A DNA stretch of 64,000 nt from Pseudomonas mangrovi (GTDB taxonomy: Bacteria; Pseudomonadota; Gammaproteobacteria; Pseudomonadales; Pseudomonadaceae): NCBI RefSeq assembly GCF_003052585.1, contig NZ_QASN01000014.1, positions 141,551 through 205,550 on the forward strand, written 5' to 3'. Each line of letters starts with the position of its first letter. Position 1 is the first letter of the stretch. A program made the translations under genes and the position numbers. The notes under the pieces are model-generated. The model did not search any database, was not told where the DNA came from, and saw only the letters and a list, made by a program, of their open reading frames with translations. Shown one piece after another: positions 59,437 through 64,000 of this stretch.

Positions 59437-60648
59437 TTGGGCATTCGCGCATTCCTCGACAAGATCGAGCACAACTTCGAGAAGGGCGGCAAGTACGAGA
59501 AGTGGTACGCCCTCTACGAAGCCATCGACACCTTCCTTTATCGTCCCGGCAGCGTTACCCGGACCACCGCCCACGTGCGTGACGGCATCGACCTCAAGCG
59601 CATGATGATCACCGTCTGGGTCTGCACCTTCCCGGCGATGTTCTTCGGCATGTGGAACACCGGCTACCAGGCCAACCTGATCTTCGCGCAGAATCCCGAG
59701 CTGCTTGCAGCCCAGGATGGCTGGCGCTTCGCGCTGATCGGCTCGCTGGCAGGGTTCGATCCGAACAGCCTGTGGGACAACTTCATCCAGGGCGCTGCCT
59801 ACTTCCTGCCGATCTACGCGGTGACCTTCATCGTCGGCGGGTTCTGGGAAGTGCTGTTCGCCTCCATCCGCCGGCATGAGGTCAACGAAGGTTTCTTCGT
59901 TACCTCGGTACTGTTCGCGCTGATCGTGCCACCGAGCATCCCGCTGTGGCAGGTCGCACTGGGCATCAGCTTCGGCGTGGTGCTGGGCAAGGAAGTCTTC
60001 GGCGGTACCGGCAAGAACTTCCTCAACCCGGCACTGACCGGCCGTGCCTTCCTGTTCTTCGCCTACCCCGCGCAGCTCTCCGGTGATGCGGTCTGGACCG
60101 CGGTTGACGGCTATGCCGGCGCCACTGCCCTGAGCCTTACCGCGGCGGGTGGTATCGACGGCGTATTGGCGCAGGGCATCAGCTGGATGGACGCCTTCAT
60201 CGGCACCATTCACGGTTCCATCGGTGAGACCAGTACGCTGGCGATCTTCATTGGCGGCGCGGTGCTGCTGCTGACCAAGATTGCTTCCTGGCGCATCGTG
60301 GCCGGCGTGATGATCGGCATGGTCGCCCTGAGCACCTTGTTCAATCAGATCGGCTCGGACAGCAACCCGATGTTCTCCATGCCCTGGTACTGGCACATGG
60401 TCACTGGCGGCTTCGCCTTCGGCATGATCTTCATGGCCACCGACCCGGTGTCGGCGTCGATGACCAATACCGGCAAGTGGATTTTCGGCGCGCTGATCGG
60501 CGTCATGGTGGTGCTGATTCGGGTGGTCAACCCGGCGTTCCCCGAGGGCATGATGCTGGCGATCCTGTTCGCCAACCTCTGTGCCCCGCTGATCGACCAC
60601 TTCGTCATCCAGGCCAACATCAAGCGGAGGCTGGCGCGCAATGTCTAG
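59437..60648 (+). CDS. nqrB: NADH:quinone reductase subunit B
   Basis: A 403-aa membrane subunit with about ten helices that carries covalent FMN and riboflavin. The start is a TTG at 59437, three bases after the nqrA stop. The flavinylation segment reads DGYAGATAL, where the last Thr of GAT should receive FMN; the usual Ser before GAT is Ala. [16 protein letters not shown] is another conserved block. It overlaps nqrC by 8 bp. Confidence 0.96.
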   Translation: MGIRAFLDKIEHNFEKGGKYEKWYALYEAIDTFLYRPGSVTRTTAHVRDGIDLKRMMITVWVCTFPAMFFGMWNTGYQANLIFAQNPELLAAQDGWRFALIGSLAGFDPNSLWDNFIQGAAYFLPIYAVTFIVGGFWEVLFASIRRHEVNEGFFVTSVLFALIVPPSIPLWQVALGISFGVVLGKEVFGGTGKNFLNPALTGRAFLFFAYPAQLSGDAVWTAVDGYAGATALSLTAAGGIDGVLAQGISWMDAFIGTIHGSIGETSTLAIFIGGAVLLLTKIASWRIVAGVMIGMVALSTLFNQIGSDSNPMFSMPWYWHMVTGGFAFGMIFMATDPVSASMTNTGKWIFGALIGVMVVLIRVVNPAFPEGMMLAILFANLCAPLIDHFVIQANIKRRLARNV

Positions 60649-61429
60649 TCAAAAAGAATCCACCGCTCGCACTTTGACGGTGGCCCTGCTGGTCTGCCTG
60701 GTGTGCTCGGTGTTCGTCGCCGGTGCGGCGGTCGCGCTGCGCCCGACCCAGGTCGAGAACCGTCAGCTGGACAAGCAGCGCAGCATCCTGGCCATCGCCG
60801 GCCTGGGTGAGGCGGGCATGTCCGCCAGCCAGGTCAAGAAGCTCTACGCCGAGCGCATCACCGCACGTCTGGTCGATCTCGAGACCGGTACCTACAGCGA
60901 TGCGCACGATCCGCAGACCTTCGATCCGGTGCTGGCCGCCAAGGACCCGAAACTGTCCGATTCGCTTCCCGGCGCCCAGGACATCGCTTCGATCAAGCGT
61001 CGTGAGCGCTACAGCGTGGTCTATCTGGTCGAGAACGACGGCCAGATCGATACCGTGGTGCTGCCGATTCGTGGCTATGGCCTGTGGTCGACCCTGTACG
61101 GCTTCATGGCGCTGGAGGGCGATCTGAATACCGTGGCGGGTCTGGGTTTCTACCAGCATGGCGAGACCCCGGGTCTGGGCGGCGAGGTGGATAACCCGAA
61201 GTGGCGTGGCCTGTGGCCGGGCAAGGAACTTTTCGATGACAACGGCAAATTGTCGGTGGATATCGTCAAGGGTAACGTCGATCCGCAAAGCCCGAACGCC
61301 GAGCATCAGGTCGATGGTCTGGCCGGTGCGACCCTGACCAGCAATGGCGTGGAAAACCTCGTCCGCTTCTGGATGGGTGAAAACGGTTTCGGTCCCTTCA
61401 TAGCCAAAATGCGCGCAGGGGAGGCTTGA
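60641..61429 (+). CDS. nqrC: NADH:quinone reductase subunit C
   Basis: A 262-aa subunit with one N-terminal helix (about 12-34) and a periplasmic FMN-binding domain. The flavinylation motif is [10 protein letters not shown], whose Thr in GAT is the covalent FMN site. [12 protein letters not shown] and [20 protein letters not shown] are conserved. ApbE, probably encoded just past the window, attaches FMN to this and subunit B. Confidence 0.96.
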   Translation: MSSQKESTARTLTVALLVCLVCSVFVAGAAVALRPTQVENRQLDKQRSILAIAGLGEAGMSASQVKKLYAERITARLVDLETGTYSDAHDPQTFDPVLAAKDPKLSDSLPGAQDIASIKRRERYSVVYLVENDGQIDTVVLPIRGYGLWSTLYGFMALEGDLNTVAGLGFYQHGETPGLGGEVDNPKWRGLWPGKELFDDNGKLSVDIVKGNVDPQSPNAEHQVDGLAGATLTSNGVENLVRFWMGENGFGPFIAKMRAGEA

Positions 61430-61431
61430 TC

Positions 61432-62100
61432 ATGGCTCAGCCAGGCATTCGGGAAGTTCTGCTCAACCCGATCTTCAACAACAACCCCATTGGCCTGCAG
61501 ATCCTCGGGATCTGCTCGGCGCTGGCGGTAACCTCCAACCTCAAGACCGCGCTGGTGATGTCCATCGCGCTGACGCTGGTGACCGGGTTCTCCAACCTGT
61601 TCATCTCGATGATTCGCAGTCAGATCCCCAGCTCGATCCGCATGATCGTGCAGATGGTCATCATCGCTTCGCTGGTGATCGTGGTGGACCAGGTGCTCAA
61701 GGCCTTTGCCTACTCGCTGTCCAAACAGCTGTCGGTATTCGTCGGCCTGATCATCACCAACTGCATCGTCATGGGGCGCGCTGAAGCCTTCGCCATGCAG
61801 AACCCGCCGGTGCTGTCGTTCTTCGATGGCATCGGCAACGGTCTGGGCTACAGCGCCATGCTGATCGCGCTCGGGTTCATCCGTGAACTGTTCGGTGCGG
61901 GCAAGCTGATGGGCTACGAGATTCTGCCTGTGATCAATGATGGTGGCTGGTACCTGCCCAACGGCATGCTGCTGCTGCCGCCTTCGGCGTTCTTCCTCAT
62001 TGGTTTGTTCATCTGGGGCCTGCGCGCCTGGAAGAAGGAGCAGGTCGAGAAGCCGGCCTTCAAGATGGCGCCGCAGGTTTCTAACAAGGAGGCCTACTGA
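61432..62100 (+). CDS. nqrD: NADH:quinone reductase subunit D
   Basis: A 222-aa membrane subunit with six helices. [40 protein letters not shown] and [20 protein letters not shown] mark the RnfE/NqrD family. The start at 61432 follows GGGGAGG; a TTG six bases upstream is possible. It overlaps nqrE (TGATG). Confidence 0.95.
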   Translation: MAQPGIREVLLNPIFNNNPIGLQILGICSALAVTSNLKTALVMSIALTLVTGFSNLFISMIRSQIPSSIRMIVQMVIIASLVIVVDQVLKAFAYSLSKQLSVFVGLIITNCIVMGRAEAFAMQNPPVLSFFDGIGNGLGYSAMLIALGFIRELFGAGKLMGYEILPVINDGGWYLPNGMLLLPPSAFFLIGLFIWGLRAWKKEQVEKPAFKMAPQVSNKEAY

Positions 62101-62708
62101 TGGAACATTACGTAAGCCTGTTCGTGCGTGCCGTGTTCGTCGAGAACATGGCGCTGGCGTTCTTCCTCGGCATGTGTACGTTCATCGCCATCTCGAAGAA
62201 GGTCGAAACCGCCATCGGCCTGGGCATCGCGGTCATCGTGGTGCAGACCATCACCGTGCCGGCCAACAACCTGATCTACGCCTACCTGCTCAAACCGGGC
62301 GCGTTGGCATGGGCCGGGCTGCCGGAGGTGGACCTGTCCTTCCTCGGGCTGCTGAGCTATATCGGGGTCATCGCGGCCATCGTGCAGATCCTCGAGATGC
62401 TTCTCGACAAGTACGTGCCGGCGCTCTACAACGCGCTCGGCGTGTTCCTGCCGCTGATCACGGTGAACTGCGCCATCATGGGCGGCACCCTGTTCATGGT
62501 CGAGCGCGACTACAACCTGGCGGAAAGTACCGTCTATGGCGTTGGCTCGGGCCTGTCCTGGGCGCTGGCCATCGCACTGCTGGCCGGTATCCGCGAGAAG
62601 CTCAAGTACAGTGACGTACCCGAAGGCCTGCAGGGGCTGGGCATCACTTTCATCACCATCGGACTGATGTCGCTGGGCTTCATGTCTTTCTCCGGCGTGC
62701 AGCTGTAA
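62100..62708 (+). CDS. nqrE: NADH:quinone reductase subunit E
   Basis: A 202-aa membrane subunit with six helices, antiparallel to NqrD in related complexes. [19 protein letters not shown] and [20 protein letters not shown] carry the conserved cysteines that hold the intramembrane iron site between D and E. Starts in the nqrD stop. Confidence 0.96.
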   Translation: MEHYVSLFVRAVFVENMALAFFLGMCTFIAISKKVETAIGLGIAVIVVQTITVPANNLIYAYLLKPGALAWAGLPEVDLSFLGLLSYIGVIAAIVQILEMLLDKYVPALYNALGVFLPLITVNCAIMGGTLFMVERDYNLAESTVYGVGSGLSWALAIALLAGIREKLKYSDVPEGLQGLGITFITIGLMSLGFMSFSGVQL

Positions 62709-62723
62709 GGACGGGATGAACAG

Positions 62724-63947
62724 ATGAATTACGAAATCCTACTGGCCATCGGCATGTTCACCGCCATCGTGCTGGCACTGGTGCTGATCATCCTGATCGC
62801 GCGCGCCAAGCTGGTTTCCAGCGGCGACGTGACCATCGAGATCAATGGCGAACGCACCATCACGGTTCCGGCTGGCGGCAAGCTGCTGCAGACGCTGGCA
62901 TCGAACAACATTTTCCTGTCTTCGGCCTGCGGTGGCGGCGGTACCTGCGCCCAGTGCAAGTGTGTGGTCGAGAGCGGCGGCGGCGAGATGCTGCCGACCG
63001 AGGAGTCGCACTTCACCCGTCGCGAGGCGGGCGAGGGCTGGCGTCTTTCCTGCCAGACCCCGGTCAAGCAGGACATGAAGATCGAGGTTCCCGAGGAAGT
63101 CTTCGGGGTGAAGAAGTGGGAGTGCACGGTGGAGTCCAACCCCAACGTGGCCACCTTCATCAAGGAGCTGACCCTCAGGCTGCCCGAAGGCGAGAACGTC
63201 GACTTCCGTGCTGGCGGTTATGTGCAGCTGGAATGCCCGCCGCACACCGTCAACTACAAGGACTTCGACATCCAGCCGGAATATCGCGGCGACTGGGACA
63301 AGTTCAACATGTGGCGCTACGTGTCCAAGGTCGACGAAGACGTGATCCGCGCCTATTCCATGGCGAACTATCCCGAAGAGCGCGGGTTGGTGAAGTTCAA
63401 CATCCGTATCGCCTCGCCACCGCCGGGCCGCGACGATATCCCGGCCGGCAAGATGTCGTCCTACGTCTTCAGCCTCAAGCCGGGCGACAAGATCACCGTG
63501 TACGGACCCTTCGGCGAGTTCTTCGCCAAGGACACCGACAACGAGATGGTCTTCATCGGTGGTGGTGCCGGCATGGCGCCGATGCGTTCGCACATCTTCG
63601 ACCAGCTCAAGCGCCTCAAGTCGACGCGCAAGATGACCTTCTGGTACGGCGCGCGCTCGCTGCGCGAAGCCTTCTACGTCGAGGAGTACGACCAGCTGCA
63701 GGCGGAGAACGAGAACTTCCAGTGGCATCTGGCGCTCTCCGACCCGCAGCCTGAGGACAACTGGGAAGGCCCGACCGGGTTCATCCACAACGTGCTCTAC
63801 GAGAACTACCTCAAGGACCATCCGGCGCCGGAGGATTGCGAGTACTACATGTGCGGTCCGCCCATGATGAACGCCTCGGTGATCAAGATGCTGCTGGACC
63901 TGGGTGTGGAGCCGGAGAACATCCTGCTCGACGACTTTGGCGGCTAG
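62724..63947 (+). CDS. nqrF: NADH:quinone reductase subunit F
   Basis: A 407-aa electron-entry subunit. One N-terminal helix anchors it; a ferredoxin domain follows with four 2Fe-2S cysteines in [15 protein letters not shown] and LSCQTP; then an FAD domain ([11 protein letters not shown]) and an NADH domain ([28 protein letters not shown]). Electrons flow NADH-FAD-2Fe2S into the membrane subunits. The C-terminus ILLDDFGG is the family end. Confidence 0.97.
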   Translation: MNYEILLAIGMFTAIVLALVLIILIARAKLVSSGDVTIEINGERTITVPAGGKLLQTLASNNIFLSSACGGGGTCAQCKCVVESGGGEMLPTEESHFTRREAGEGWRLSCQTPVKQDMKIEVPEEVFGVKKWECTVESNPNVATFIKELTLRLPEGENVDFRAGGYVQLECPPHTVNYKDFDIQPEYRGDWDKFNMWRYVSKVDEDVIRAYSMANYPEERGLVKFNIRIASPPPGRDDIPAGKMSSYVFSLKPGDKITVYGPFGEFFAKDTDNEMVFIGGGAGMAPMRSHIFDQLKRLKSTRKMTFWYGARSLREAFYVEEYDQLQAENENFQWHLALSDPQPEDNWEGPTGFIHNVLYENYLKDHPAPEDCEYYMCGPPMMNASVIKMLLDLGVEPENILLDDFGG

Positions 63948-63948
63948 C

Positions 63949-64000
63949 ATGCTGCATCGCCGCTATCTGCAGCCCGTCATCGCTGTCGCCCTGGCGACAG
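63949..64000 (+). CDS. Start of a probable ApbE-type flavin transferase (cut by window end)
   Basis: ATG at 63949, one base after the nqrF stop, opens MLHRRYLQPVIAVALAT, the beginning of a signal peptide. In Pseudomonas and Vibrio the gene following nqrF is apbE, which attaches FMN to NqrB and NqrC. The identity is inferred from that order only; just 17 codons are visible. Confidence 0.55.
   Translation, partial: MLHRRYLQPVIAVALAT

Overview
The window is a chromosomal segment from a high-GC gammaproteobacterium of the Pseudomonas group. Supporting this are many proteins that look close to Pseudomonas aeruginosa ones in length and sequence: the PA3286-type KAS III, OprP/OprO-type porin, 1617-aa NAD-glutamate dehydrogenase, Rmf, RlmKL, Dgt, Mfd, the 482-aa GAPDH and NqrA-F. 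Intergenic repeats of the kind common in the P. stutzeri (Stutzerimonas) group and a wax-ester synthase suggest that group, but the species cannot be fixed from the sequence. No phage, conjugative element, CRISPR array or rRNA operon is seen.

Layout. 1-3.1 kb (minus): a cut-off S26 signal peptidase, a small papain-like protein whose 5' side abuts a MITE-like element, a DUF4166 protein, a YiiX-like cysteine hydrolase and a lipoprotein. 3.3-5.4 kb (plus): a two-gene PAS / MCP-CZB receptor. 5.4-8.2 kb: an AraC regulator divergent from an AhpD-like protein, then a class-C serine hydrolase. 8.7-13.4 kb (plus): KAS III, ECF sigma factor, zinc-finger anti-sigma and an HvfABCD/bufferin-type RiPP operon whose precursor carries five EG(S/K)CG motifs. 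13.4-14.9 kb: a Pho box and a phosphate-type porin. 15.0-15.7 kb: about 2.6 tandem copies of a 258-bp hairpin repeat. 15.8-22.6 kb (minus): a tightly coupled MoxR-DUF58-DUF4381-BatA-BatB/C-BatD operon. 22.8-27.6 kb: gdhB. 27.9-31.0 kb (minus): WS/DGAT acyltransferase and patatin lipase. 31.4-38.2 kb: two conserved hypotheticals, pyrD, rmf, rlmKL, a 3'-truncated dacB and yggL. 38.2-45.4 kb: an HD-GYP sensor, a FUSC protein, dgt, a small lipoprotein and a YqjD/YqjE/YqjK-like stress trio. 45.7-51.4 kb: ammonium transporter, OprD-family porin, a DUF5610 protein, a glutaredoxin-like protein and an FAD oxidoreductase. 51.5-56.1 kb: tRNA-Val(GAC), a small secreted protein, csiV and mfd. 56.3-64 kb: gapdh and nqrABCDEF, followed by the first codons of a probable apbE.

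How the genes work together. The most distinctive block is 8.7-13.4 kb: an ECF sigma/anti-sigma pair lies directly upstream of the modified-peptide operon, an ECF-like promoter sits before the precursor, and a perfect hairpin separates precursor from maturation genes. A second coherent unit is the WS/DGAT plus lipase pair, which would make and mobilise neutral lipid. The Nqr operon supplies a respiratory ion pump. The most consequential lesion is dacB (PBP4): it keeps SxxK but loses its C-terminal half inside an intergenic repeat. All calls were made by reading the sequence; no database search was run.
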